From assembly GCF_902141845.1 (NCBI RefSeq), contig NZ_CABFPH010000050.1, positions 1-38,933 on the forward strand: a stretch of 38,933 nucleotides of DNA, in the 5' to 3' direction. The first letter of the stretch is position 1. Every line of letters starts with the position of its first letter. Positions 17,181-24,039 of the stretch are shown here, in pieces. This stretch comes from Methylobacterium symbioticum. GTDB lineage: Bacteria > Pseudomonadota > Alphaproteobacteria > Rhizobiales > Beijerinckiaceae. The position numbers and the translations under genes were made by a program. The notes beneath the pieces were generated by a model. That model had not been told where the DNA came from. It saw nothing but the letters and a program-made list of their open reading frames with translations, and made no database searches.

Positions 17181-18284
17181 ATGCCGCTCGACGACGCGAC
17201 CCTTCTCACCATCGAGGATTCCCTGATCGCGTCCGCGCTGCGCCCCGAGCGCTGGACCGACACGGTGACGCGGATCGTGGACGCAACCGGGTCCCGCGGT
17301 GCCGTCGCCCTGCCGCTCAAGGGGCGCGTGCCCGGCGTGCCGGTGAGCACGAGCGTCGAGGAGCTGGCCGGCACCTATTTCAGTCAGGGCTGGGCGGCCC
17401 GCGACGAGCGCGGCAGAGGCATCCCGAAACTTCTGCAGACCGGTCTCTTCGTGGATCAGGACTTCGCGACGCCGGACTTCATGCGGAGCGCGCCGTTTTA
17501 CAGCGACTTCCTCCGCCCCCTCGGCTTCCAGTGGTGCGCCGGCCTCCTGGTCGATGTCGGCGGCGACACCTGGACCCTGGTGCTGCAGCGCAGCCCCGGC
17601 CAGGGACCGTTCACACCCGACGAGCAGGTCGCTTTGCGCCGCTTGTTGGCGCCGCTCAACCGCACGGCGACCTTGGCCGCGCAGCTGGGCGAGGCGCGCC
17701 TCGGCGGCATCGCGGACACCTTGGAGACGATGCGCGCCCCGAGCCTCCTCCTCGACCGGTTCGGGCGCGTGCTGCGGGTCAGCAGCCACGCCGAGGCGGT
17801 GATGGGCCCGGACCTGACCGTGCGGCTCGGCGAGGTCGTCGCCCCGGCGGATGGGCGGGCCAACGCGGCCCTGCGCGCCCATATCGCCGCCGCGATCTGG
17901 TCCGAGGTGCGCCCGGACGATTTGGCGCTGCGGCCGGTCGCCGTGGCGCGGGCGGACCGGCGCCCGCTCCTCCTGCGCGCCCAGCCGCTGCGCAAGTCCG
18001 GCCTCGACTATTTCGACGGCTGCCGGGCGATCCTCACGATCACCGACCTCGACGCGCGCGCCCGGCTCGACCGGCCGGCCCTGCGTCAGATTTACGGCCT
18101 GACGCCGCGGGAGGCGGCCCTGTGCGAGGCGCTGCTGCAGGGCGCAAGCCTCAACGCCATCGCCGAGACCAGCGGCACCTCCGCCCACACAGTGCGCTCG
18201 CAGATGCGCGCGATCTTCGGCAAGACCCGGACCGGCGGCCAGAACGAGCTCCTGATCCTGCTGAACCGCCACGCGCAAAGCTGA
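17181..18284 (+). CDS. LuxR-family transcriptional regulator
   Basis: Seen: 367 residues. The C-terminal 60 residues form a LuxR/FixJ-type HTH: YGLTPREAALCEALLQGASL, then IAETSGTSAHTVRSQMRAIF, with the conserved LTPRE, the ArgSerGln recognition-helix region and a trailing leucine-rich helix. The first 300 residues resemble a degenerate GAF/PAS sensor (FYSDFLRPLGFQWCAGLLVDVGGDTWTLVLQR) and have no receiver-type aspartate pocket. It is therefore probably a ligand-responsive rather than a phosphorylated regulator. The start has only a weak ribosome-binding site. It lies between the glutamate dehydrogenase and the sorbosone-dehydrogenase-like gene; which neighbour it controls is unknown. Confidence 0.87.
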   Translation: MPLDDATLLTIEDSLIASALRPERWTDTVTRIVDATGSRGAVALPLKGRVPGVPVSTSVEELAGTYFSQGWAARDERGRGIPKLLQTGLFVDQDFATPDFMRSAPFYSDFLRPLGFQWCAGLLVDVGGDTWTLVLQRSPGQGPFTPDEQVALRRLLAPLNRTATLAAQLGEARLGGIADTLETMRAPSLLLDRFGRVLRVSSHAEAVMGPDLTVRLGEVVAPADGRANAALRAHIAAAIWSEVRPDDLALRPVAVARADRRPLLLRAQPLRKSGLDYFDGCRAILTITDLDARARLDRPALRQIYGLTPREAALCEALLQGASLNAIAETSGTSAHTVRSQMRAIFGKTRTGGQNELLILLNRHAQS

Positions 18285-18423
18285 CCGGCGGCCCACTGCA
18301 ACATAGGCTATTCCGGAGATGACAAAAGCCGGATCAGGTCATGATCCCGCTGTGGCCAGGCTATTGCCCCAGGCAAGCACCGATCCATAACCCGGTCGCC
18401 AAAAGGAACACCGGGACATCGTC

Positions 18424-19704
18424 ATGCCGTCACGCCATCTGTGCCTGAAAGGTCTTCTCCTGATCGGCGTGCTGCTGCCGTGGCCGGCCAGCGCGCAGCA
18501 GGCCCCGAGCGGCACGCCGACCCCGGGCAGCGCCGAGCCGGCAGCACCGAAGCCCGCCGCCGCGCCGGCTCCGGCGCAGGACCGCGGCTCGGCCCTGTTC
18601 GGCCGGCCAGAGGGGGCGGACGCGGCCAAGCTCGCGCCGATCGCCGGACCGCCCCTCCCCACCGCGGCGGCCCGCCTGCCCCTCGACAAGCTGAAGGTGC
18701 CGGACGGCTTCAAGGTCGAACTCTTCGCGAGCGGCGTCGCCAATGCCCGCTCGATGGCCCAGGGCGAGAAGGGCACCCTCTTCGTCGGCACCCGCTCCCT
18801 CGACCGCGTCTACGCGATCCGTCAAATCGACGGGAAACCCGTGGTCAAGGTCATTGCCTCGGGGCTGCACCGCCCGAACGGCGTCGCCTTCCACAAGGGC
18901 GCCCTCTACGTCGCCGAGCTGTCCAAGGTCTGGCGCTTCGACGACATCGAGAACAACCTCGACACGCCGCCCAAGCCCGTCCTCGTCACCGACGATCTGC
19001 CGAAGGACGAGGCGCATGGCTGGAAGTTCATCGCCGTCGGCCCGGACGAGAAGCTCTACGTGCCGGTCGGCGCACCCGGTAACATCCTGATGCCGCCCGA
19101 GACCCATGCCCAGATCCGCCGGATGGACCTCGACGGCAGGAATGTCGAGGTGGTGGCCCGGGGCGTGCGCAACACGGTCGGCTTCGACTGGAACCCCGAC
19201 ACCAAGCAGCTCACCTTCACCGATAACGGCCGCGACTGGCTGTCGGAGGACATCCCGAACGACGAGTTGAACGTACTCTCCCAGCCCGGAAAGCAGCATT
19301 TCGGCTATCCGTTCTGCCATCAGGGCGACTTCACGGATCCCGAATATGGCTGGGGCCATTCCTGTTCGGAATTCACCGCGCCGGTCGGCTTGCTCGGGCC
19401 GCACTCCGCCGCGCTCGGCATGCGCTTCTACACGGGCAGCCAGTTCCCAGCCGCCTACAGGAACGCGGTGCTGATCGCCCGCCACGGCTCATGGAACCGG
19501 ACCCGCAAGATCGGCGGCGACGTGGTGGTGGCCAAGCTCGGCTCCGACGGCAAGGTGGCGAGCCTTGAGCCGTTCCTGACCGGCTTCCTGCAGGACAACC
19601 GCTATGTCGGGCGGCCCGTCGATGTGCTGGTGGCGCGGGACGGCGCGCTCCTCGTCTCGGACGATTACAACGGCGCGATCTACCGGGTCAGCTACGCGCC
19701 CTGA
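18424..19704 (+). CDS. Exported PQQ-type sorbosone/sugar dehydrogenase-like protein
   Basis: Seen: 426 residues. A signal peptide (1-24, ending PASAQ) is followed by a Pro/Ala-rich linker to about residue 90. A six-bladed beta-propeller of the GSDH/L-sorbosone dehydrogenase family then runs to the end. Characteristic segments are KVPDGFKVELFASGVANAR, LHRPNGVAFHKGALYVAE, TFTDNGRDWLSED, HFGYPFCHQG and RHGSWNRTRKIGGDV. The family uses PQQ and Ca2+ in the periplasm to oxidise sugars or related aldehydes. A dihaem cytochrome c gene follows 75 bp downstream and is the likely electron acceptor. PQQ use and substrate are inferred from the family. Confidence 0.88.
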   Translation: MPSRHLCLKGLLLIGVLLPWPASAQQAPSGTPTPGSAEPAAPKPAAAPAPAQDRGSALFGRPEGADAAKLAPIAGPPLPTAAARLPLDKLKVPDGFKVELFASGVANARSMAQGEKGTLFVGTRSLDRVYAIRQIDGKPVVKVIASGLHRPNGVAFHKGALYVAELSKVWRFDDIENNLDTPPKPVLVTDDLPKDEAHGWKFIAVGPDEKLYVPVGAPGNILMPPETHAQIRRMDLDGRNVEVVARGVRNTVGFDWNPDTKQLTFTDNGRDWLSEDIPNDELNVLSQPGKQHFGYPFCHQGDFTDPEYGWGHSCSEFTAPVGLLGPHSAALGMRFYTGSQFPAAYRNAVLIARHGSWNRTRKIGGDVVVAKLGSDGKVASLEPFLTGFLQDNRYVGRPVDVLVARDGALLVSDDYNGAIYRVSYAP

Positions 19705-19713
19705 TCCCGAAAC

Positions 19714-19740
19714 GCCGGAGGGGGGCGGCCTCCCTCCGGC
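19714..19740 (+). other. Intercistronic hairpin
   Basis: GCCGGAGGG (19714-19722) pairs perfectly with CCCTCCGGC (19732-19740) around a 9-nt loop. It sits between the dehydrogenase stop and the cytochrome c start. There is no T-run, so it may only attenuate transcription or stabilise the upstream mRNA. Confidence 0.5.
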
Positions 19741-19779
19741 TGATCGTCGGCCTCCATGCACACCTTCAGGGATTCATCC

Positions 19780-20352
19780 ATGCGGCGTCTTACGGCCGGA
19801 GCCGTCCTCGCCATCCTCCTCGCGCTCCAGGCGGCTCCCGCCGATGCGGAGAGCGTGGCCGAGCGGCTGCCGGCCTGCCTCGCCTGCCACGGCGAGAGCG
19901 GAACCTCGGCCCAGGCTGGCGTGCCCTCGCTCGGCGGCATGCCAGCGGATTACGTTGTGACACAGCTCTACCTGTTCCGCGAGAAGCAGCGCGTCGCCGA
20001 CCCGATGAACGCGATGGCCGAGGGCCTGTCGGACGACGACCTGCGCGCGCTCGGCGATGCGGTGGCCAAGCTGCCACCGCCGAAGCCTGCGGGCGAGGCG
20101 GACGCCGCCCGCATGGCGGCGGCGCAGGGCCTCGTCGCCAAGCACCAGTGCAACTCGTGCCACGGGGCGGACCTTGCCGGGCAGGACCAGATCCCGCGGA
20201 TCGGCGCGCAGCGGGAGGATTACCTGCTGGCCACCCTGCGCGCCTACAAGTCGAATGCGCGAGCGGGATACGACCCGGCCATGAACGAGGTGGCGCAGGG
20301 TCTCTCCGACGCCGAGATCGTGGAACTCGCCTACGCGATTGCCCGCCGCTGA
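19780..20352 (+). CDS. Periplasmic dihaem cytochrome c (c4-like)
   Basis: Seen: 190 residues from the ATG at 19780, with a signal peptide (MRRLTAGAVLAILLALQAAPADA) and two haem sites, CLACH (33-37) and CNSCH (124-128). Candidate axial methionines are in GGMPADY and DPMNAMAEG for domain 1 and PAMNEVAQG for domain 2. The two-domain arrangement resembles cytochrome c4. A start at 19756 is also possible, but AGGGA lies before 19780 and the signal peptide fits better. It probably accepts electrons from the PQQ-type dehydrogenase just upstream and passes them to a terminal oxidase. Confidence 0.93.
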   Translation: MRRLTAGAVLAILLALQAAPADAESVAERLPACLACHGESGTSAQAGVPSLGGMPADYVVTQLYLFREKQRVADPMNAMAEGLSDDDLRALGDAVAKLPPPKPAGEADAARMAAAQGLVAKHQCNSCHGADLAGQDQIPRIGAQREDYLLATLRAYKSNARAGYDPAMNEVAQGLSDAEIVELAYAIARR

Positions 20353-20410
20353 AGGCGTTCACCGCATCGCAATCCGATTTCGGCCGATACGGAAGGCCGG
20401 CTCTGGCGCG

Positions 20411-20454
20411 CTAGATCGTCTTGCGTGATACAAGGATCACGCAAGACGATCTAG
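20411..20454. repeat. Perfect 19-bp inverted repeat
   Basis: CTAGATCGTCTTGCGTGAT (20411-20429) and its exact complement (20436-20454) flank a 6-nt loop, ACAAGG. The element begins and ends with CTAG-type sequence and lies 58 bp after the cytochrome c stop. It could terminate that gene or be a copy of a dispersed palindromic element. Confidence 0.85.
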
Positions 20455-20477
20455 TCGATTGAGCGGGACGCATTTTC

Positions 20478-20508
20478 TTTCGCGGAACCGACAACCACTT
20501 CCGCGAAA
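20478..20508. repeat. Second palindrome next to the 19-bp inverted repeat
   Basis: TTTCGCGGAA (20478-20487) pairs perfectly with TTCCGCGAAA (20499-20508) around an 11-nt loop. It is less GC-rich than its surroundings and is followed by CTCTAGAG at 20513-20520. With 20411-20454 it makes a composite element of about 110 bp that runs into the stop codon of the next minus-strand gene. Confidence 0.75.
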
Positions 20509-20514
20509 AATACT

Positions 20515-20664
20515 CTAGAGGTAGTGGCGGAACACCACGTCGGCCGGGGCCTCGGCCTGGGCCCCGACTTCGGTGCTCAAGCCGCCGTCGCGGCAGGCCA
20601 GGGTGGCCGGGACGAACAGGGCGGCGAGAGCGAGCAGCCAGCGGAACGGACGGGCAGCGGTCAT
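20515..20664 (-). CDS. Very small exported protein
   Basis: Seen: 49 residues from the ATG at 20664, which has a strong AGGAGG ribosome-binding site 7 bp upstream. The N-terminus is a signal sequence (RPFRWLLALAALFVPATLA) followed directly by Cys, so it may be a secreted peptide or an atypical lipoprotein; the position -3 residue (Thr) does not fit the usual lipobox. The mature part is about 27 residues and acidic. Its stop codon lies at the edge of a palindromic element. No function is recognised. Confidence 0.6.
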   Translation of the reverse strand: MTAARPFRWLLALAALFVPATLACRDGGLSTEVGAQAEAPADVVFRHYL

Positions 20665-20681
20665 GCGAGCCTCCTGAGCGT

Positions 20682-20700
20682 GGTCGTGCCGGGCACGACC
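20682..20700 (-). promoter_or_regulatory. Palindrome upstream of the very small exported protein
   Basis: GGTCGTGC (20682-20689) and GCACGACC (20693-20700) are perfect complements around CGG. It lies 18-36 bp upstream of the start at 20664 and could be an operator or a leader hairpin. Confidence 0.35.
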
Positions 20701-20839
20701 GAGACGCGCAGGGTCCTGCCACCGCCACCTTCGCCCAAGCCAGGCCGGGGCGCGGTGCCGCAGCACACATCGCCGCAGTCACGGGGTGGCCGTTACCGGG
20801 CCGAAGCCCACCGGATCGAGGGCTGGCCGGCCGCTGGTC

Positions 20840-21121
20840 TCAGCGATTGCCGAGGACGGGCCCGCCGGCCGTACCGCCGGTACCGGGCGGGCCGCCGGTC
20901 GGCGTGCCGCCAATCACCACGCCGGGCGTGGTGCCGGGGACGGAAGAGTTGCTCGGCGTCGCGGTGCTGCCGGTGGCCACGCCGGGACCGGGACCGGCCG
21001 GGCGGACGCCGCCACCCGGCATCTCCGCCCCCGTATTTCCAGCGCCGCCGGTCACCACCTGAGCGGCGGCCGTGCCGGCGAGAGCCAGGGTCAGGGCGAG
21101 GGCGAGGACGGGGATGCGCAT
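20840..21121 (-). CDS. Small exported Gly/Pro-rich protein
   Basis: Seen: 93 residues from the ATG at 21121, with a signal peptide (MRIPVLALALTLALAGTAAAQ). The mature region is low-complexity, built from Gly, Pro, Thr and Val, with PGTTPGVVIGG and PTGGPPGTGGTAGGP. No domain is recognised. GGAG lies upstream of the ATG. An EcfG-type promoter match is centred about 47 bp upstream, which excludes the longer frame from 21181 and suggests stress-induced expression. Confidence 0.65.
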   Translation of the reverse strand: MRIPVLALALTLALAGTAAAQVVTGGAGNTGAEMPGGGVRPAGPGPGVATGSTATPSNSSVPGTTPGVVIGGTPTGGPPGTGGTAGGPVLGNR

Positions 21122-21155
21122 CCGGCTGTCTCCGAGGTGAGGGGTTGCAGGGCGC

Positions 21156-21180
21156 AACGGCCGAGCGGTCCGCTTGTTCA
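21156..21180 (-). promoter_or_regulatory. EcfG-type promoter match
   Basis: Read on the minus strand: TGAAC (21180-21176; one mismatch to GGAAC), a 16-bp spacer, CGTT (21159-21156). It ends 34 bp upstream of the start at 21121. Confidence 0.5.
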
Positions 21181-21300
21181 CGATGGGCCGCCCCGACGGC
21201 CTAAGCGCCTCTCATAGCGACATCCGGCCGATGCCTTACCGCTTCCATCCCGATCCCACTGGGATAGCGGCTGTCGTCCTCGATCAGACCCGGCGCGGCA

Positions 21301-21795
21301 TCAGACGCCGGTATAGCCGAGGGCCGCGGCCGCCGCCTTCAGGCGCTCGAAGGAGGCGATGTAGCGCTCGCGCAGGAAGGCCGCGTCCGGGAGGGTTCGC
21401 TCCGGGCCGAGATTGTCCTCGTTGTCGGACATCTTGACCAGGATCGCGGCGAGGTCCCCCGCCGCGATCACCTGACCGATCCGCTCCGAATAGGCGGTGC
21501 GGGCCGGCGGCTTGGTCAGGATCCGCACCGCCGCGACGATCGGCTCGGGAAAACCCGCTGCGACGAGGTCGGCGGGGGTCCGTGGCGTGTCCTCCACGAC
21601 ATCATGCAGGAGCGCGATCATCATCACGGCCTGCGGATCGACCGGGAGCCCGTCGACCAGGCGGGCGTGACCGGCCCGGGCCAGGGCCAGGTTGGCGACG
21701 CGCTCAAGGTGCCGGATGTAGGGCTGGCCGCCCTTGTCGAGCTGCCCGGCATGGGCGACCGCCGCGAAGCTGTGCGCCTCATAGATCGTCGGCAT
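21301..21795 (-). CDS. SpoT-like HD-domain small alarmone hydrolase
   Basis: Seen: 164 residues comprising only the hydrolase domain of the RelA/SpoT family. HAGQLDKGGQPYIRHLERVA carries the first metal-ligand His (29). ALLHDVVEDT (61-70) carries His64/Asp65 and the Glu68-Asp69 pair, and LVKMSDNEDN (119-128) carries the last Asp. There is no synthetase or TGS/ACT domain, so this resembles Mesh1-like small alarmone hydrolases that remove pyrophosphate from (p)ppGpp. The substrate is inferred; other nucleotides are possible. The start ATG at 21795 begins the domain at its usual position. The neighbours are small stress-type genes. Confidence 0.85.
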   Translation of the reverse strand: MPTIYEAHSFAAVAHAGQLDKGGQPYIRHLERVANLALARAGHARLVDGLPVDPQAVMMIALLHDVVEDTPRTPADLVAAGFPEPIVAAVRILTKPPARTAYSERIGQVIAAGDLAAILVKMSDNEDNLGPERTLPDAAFLRERYIASFERLKAAAAALGYTGV

Positions 21796-21900
21796 GGCTC
21801 ATCCCCCTCCGCACCTTCTCGTGAGGATCCTCGTGAGGCTGGCGCTGATGATGCCGGAGATCGCCGTGGCTCGCGACATCGCGGATCCGGGCACGAGCGG

Positions 21901-22098
21901 TCACGCGGCGATGCGCCCGGGCACGCGCTCGCTGCGGGCCGCCGCCAGTTCGCGCCGCAGGTCGTGGATCTCGGCGAGGAGGTGCCCGGCATCGACGGCC
22001 ATCTCCACGCACTGGTCCTGCGCTTCCGCGAGTTGGAGACGCAGCTCGATGATCTCGTTGACGAGGGCGAGCATCTCCGCGTCGGAACCTGGCACCAT
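21901..22098 (-). CDS. Small coiled-coil protein
   Basis: Seen: 65 residues from the ATG at 22098, preceded by GGGAGG. Residues 8-58 show heptad-like spacing of Leu/Ile/Ala (MLALVNEIIELRLQLAEAQ, HLLAEIHDLRRELAAARSE), predicting one continuous helix or coiled coil. It has no signal peptide or membrane segment. Function is not recognised; a small structural or adaptor role is possible. A long upstream extension of the frame (to 22404) is unlikely, as it has no coherent composition. Confidence 0.6.
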   Translation of the reverse strand: MVPGSDAEMLALVNEIIELRLQLAEAQDQCVEMAVDAGHLLAEIHDLRRELAAARSERVPGRIAA

Positions 22099-22325
22099 TA
22101 TCCTCCCGTCACTGCCTGCTGAGGTCAGGCACGTTGGTCGGCCCTGCGGGATTAACGGATCCTTGCTGGACCCATTCGAATGCAGTGGATGACGCCGAGC
22201 GGCCGGGCAAGCATTCCAGGCGGCAAGCCAGGCGGTAGTGCCCGGCGCGGGAGACCGACCACATTCTTGCCTACGCAATGCTAACTCAAGTAAAGTCGAT
22301 TCGCGCATGTGATGCGGAGGCGACG

Positions 22326-22616
22326 ATGCTGGATGCCTTGGCAGCGTTTGTTTTCCAACGCCTTTGGAAAGGCCACGCGTTGTCTTCCACGCTCGGGCCC
22401 GCACTCCCAGGGACGACTGGGCAGGCTGCCTCCGCTCAGGCGCCTCGTCTTGATGCCTGCCTCGGCGTCGGCCAGAGCCAGACGATTCGGCACTTCATCG
22501 CCATGGCCCAGGCGGCCCGCCTGAGGGGTGAGCCTGAGAGCCCGTCCCGCGAACCGGATTGCCGGTTCCGCGAGGAACAATGCGGCACCCCCAATGCGAT
22601 GGAGCGCGTCTCTTGA
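22326..22616 (+). CDS. Doubtful small frame in the 22.1-22.7 kb stretch
   Basis: Seen: a 96-residue frame whose ATG has GGAGG 8 bp upstream and a plausible first helix (MLDALAAFVFQRLW). The rest has no recognisable domain, and its 3' third consists of a dispersed palindrome and a hairpin. It is weakly supported. The rest of 22099-22666 shows no other gene. Confidence 0.25.
   Translation: MLDALAAFVFQRLWKGHALSSTLGPALPGTTGQAASAQAPRLDACLGVGQSQTIRHFIAMAQAARLRGEPESPSREPDCRFREEQCGTPNAMERVS
22536..22575. repeat. Palindromic repeat, divergent family member
   Basis: CGCGAACCGG and CCGGTTCCGCG form a stem with one bulged base around a 4-nt loop, preceded by GAGAGCCCGT. The layout (GAG-start, GAACCGG/CCGGTTC core) resembles the repeats at 28926, 29213, 30544 and 32071, but the flanks differ. 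Confidence 0.45.
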
Positions 22617-22640
22617 TCCCGTGATCCCGGGACGCGCTCC
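22601..22640. terminator. Perfect 10-bp hairpin
   Basis: GGAGCGCGTC (22601-22610) pairs with GACGCGCTCC (22631-22640) around a 20-nt loop. It lies 26 bp downstream of the minus-strand glycine-zipper gene stop and could serve as its terminator. There is no U-run. Confidence 0.45.
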
Positions 22641-22666
22641 AGTCTCGTGGGCCTAGGCGGGGCGGC

Positions 22667-22897
22667 TCACTGGCCCTGCGGCTGCCCGTTTCCGCCCTGC
22701 GGCTGCTGAGCCTTCTTGTTGGCCTGATGGTGCCCGATGGCGCAGCCCGCAGCCGCTCCGGCCTTGCCATGCCCGGCCATGTGGCCCGCGATGCCGCCGA
22801 CCGCGGCTCCCTTGAGGCAGCCCTTCGCCTGGGCCGCCGGCCCGCTCACGGCAACGAGCGCCAGGGCCGCCAAAGTCATGGACAGGGTACGCATCAT
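22667..22897 (-). CDS. Small exported glycine-zipper protein
   Basis: Seen: 76 residues from the ATG at 22897, with AGGAGAG upstream. A signal peptide (TLAALALVAVSGPAAQA) is followed by a glycine-zipper-like segment with regular Gly/Ala spacing (GAAVGGIAGHMAGHGKAGAA) between two cysteines, then a Gln-rich tail (QQPQGGNGQPQGQ). Similar short proteins with a 2TM-glycine-zipper relative occur in envelope-stress regulons. A GGAAC-N17-GTT promoter match lies 37-61 bp upstream, so induction by EcfG is likely (inference). The exact role is unknown. Confidence 0.75.
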   Translation of the reverse strand: MMRTLSMTLAALALVAVSGPAAQAKGCLKGAAVGGIAGHMAGHGKAGAAAGCAIGHHQANKKAQQPQGGNGQPQGQ

Positions 22898-22933
22898 CGT
22901 TCGCTCTCCTCGACGGATCGGGTTCGAGGAGAC

Positions 22934-22958
22934 AACCGGCCCGCGACGAGGCCGTTCC
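22934..22958 (-). promoter_or_regulatory. EcfG-type promoter of the glycine-zipper gene
   Basis: Read on the minus strand: GGAAC (22958-22954), a 17-bp spacer, GTT (22936-22934). The implied transcript would have a leader of roughly 30 nt before the ATG at 22897. Confidence 0.6.
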
Positions 22959-23034
22959 TGGGGCGCCTCGGCCGATCGGCTCCGTCGCGCGTTGACCGAG
23001 CCCGCGCCGGGCGCGCGACCGAAGGAGCGAGACG

Positions 23035-23217
23035 ATGCCTGATCCGAAGCCAGAACCGATGCCGCCGGCCACCGAGGATCTGGGTCTGCCGACCCCGCCG
23101 AGCCCGGGACGGATTCCGCCGCCCAAGCTGCCGGAGACGGATAAGGCCCGGCCCGCGGGGTCGGACCGGCCGGAGCCGCCCTCGCCACCGGAAGCGGAGG
23201 GGACCCGGCCCGTCTGA
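23035..23217 (+). CDS. Small proline-rich protein
   Basis: Seen: 60 residues, about one third proline (MPDPKPEPMPPATEDLG, PPSPGRIPPPKLPE), highly charged and predicted disordered, with no signal peptide or membrane segment. The ATG has a good ribosome-binding site (AAGGAG, 8 bp upstream). It is convergent with the 88-residue hypothetical at 23227-23493; only 9 bp separate them. No function is recognised. Confidence 0.55.
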   Translation: MPDPKPEPMPPATEDLGLPTPPSPGRIPPPKLPETDKARPAGSDRPEPPSPPEAEGTRPV

Positions 23218-23226
23218 CCCGGCGGC

Positions 23227-23493
23227 TCAGGCCGCCTGGGCTTCCCGCAACACGGCCAGGACCGGCGAGGCCGCCATGGCGAGGGCGGTCTGTTCCAGCG
23301 GATCCGTGAAGATCTCGTCTTCCAGGGCGGAGAGCCGCAGCGCCGCGCGCTTCTCGATCGCCTGCAGCAGGTCGCGGGCCGAGCCTTGCTCAATCCGCAG
23401 GAGCGTCTGCGCGAGATCCAGATAGGCGTCGCGCAACAGGCCGAAGGTCAAGGTTGCCGCGGTGTCGTCCGCGATCGGCGTCATGTCAGTCAT
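23227..23493 (-). CDS. Helical hypothetical protein with a hairpin-masked start
   Basis: Seen: 88 residues, predicted mostly helical, without signal peptide or membrane segment (TFGLLRDAYLDLAQTLLRIE, LLQAIEKRAALRLSALEDE). No domain is recognised. The ATG at 23493 directly abuts an 8-bp perfect hairpin (23494-23517) that holds the ribosome-binding site in its loop. A near-consensus sigma-70 promoter (23533-23561) lies just beyond. This arrangement suggests translation control. A second in-frame ATG at codon 4 is also possible. Confidence 0.7.
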   Translation of the reverse strand: MTDMTPIADDTAATLTFGLLRDAYLDLAQTLLRIEQGSARDLLQAIEKRAALRLSALEDEIFTDPLEQTALAMAASPVLAVLREAQAA

Positions 23494-23517
23494 AGCGTGT
23501 TCCTACTCAAACACGCT
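23494..23517 (-). promoter_or_regulatory. 5'-leader hairpin enclosing the ribosome-binding site
   Basis: On the minus strand, AGCGTGTT and AACACGCT are perfect complements around TGAGTAGG. The right arm ends immediately before the ATG at 23493, and the AGGAA Shine-Dalgarno sits across the loop and the arm. The structure would block ribosome access until opened. Confidence 0.6.
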
Positions 23518-23532
23518 CCCCAGGCGACGCAT

Positions 23533-23561
23533 GCTATATATCGGATCGCATACAATGTAAA
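23533..23561 (-). promoter_or_regulatory. Sigma-70 promoter of the 88-residue hypothetical gene
   Basis: Read on the minus strand: TTTACA (23561-23556), a 17-bp spacer, TATAGC (23538-23533). It lies in a clear AT-rich patch. Transcription would start near 23526, giving a leader of about 33 nt that is largely the RBS hairpin. Confidence 0.55.
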
Positions 23562-23768
23562 ATAGCGACTCGAAGCAGAGCTCGCATCCGCCGGCGCGAA
23601 TTAACATGCCATAGATTCACACGAGAACTGACTTCCGCCCGAAGCAGGCCATCTGCCCGTCTTCGGACCCGCAGAGGCGGCTCGTGAGAGGGCATCGCGG
23701 TGTTCTGGCGCACGCATCCCTTGCGCGGCTTCGACGTTGGAGCGGGCAGGCCGATCCGGAGGGTTACC

Positions 23769-23969
23769 ATGCTGATCTTCGCGCTTCTGTTCGCCGCCCT
23801 GGGCGCCTTCGGCGTCTATGTCGGCCTCGACCGGATCGACGTTACGCTCGGCCGCTTCAACGAGTTCGGCGTCGCCCATTACGGCTGGGGCCTCGCCCTC
23901 AACGGCTTCGCGCTCGCGGCCTTTTTCGCCTTCCTCTGGCGGGAGCGCGCACGCCGCCGCCGGATCTAG
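23769..23969 (+). CDS. Small two-helix membrane protein
   Basis: Seen: 66 residues from the ATG at 23769, with GGAGGG 5 bp upstream. There are two hydrophobic segments (LIFALLFAALGAFGVYVG, LALNGFALAAFFAFLW) joined by a short polar loop with RFNEFGVAHYGWG. The C-terminus is arginine-rich (RERARRRRI), consistent with a cytoplasmic tail. A start at 23700 would add 23 residues without support. It is an uncharacterised inner-membrane protein. Confidence 0.65.
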   Translation: MLIFALLFAALGAFGVYVGLDRIDVTLGRFNEFGVAHYGWGLALNGFALAAFFAFLWRERARRRRI

Positions 23970-24039
23970 GACGCTCCTGAGCCGAAGCACGCGCGCCGGT
24001 TCGCGAGCCCGGGACCAGGCCCTCGGGCGCGGGGGACTG

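Noticed and set aside
12114..18296. Long minus-strand frames opposite the glutamate dehydrogenase and LuxR genes (819 and 1227 residues)
   Set aside because: Both are repetitive Arg/Ala/Gly/Asp-rich shadows of clearly identified plus-strand proteins.
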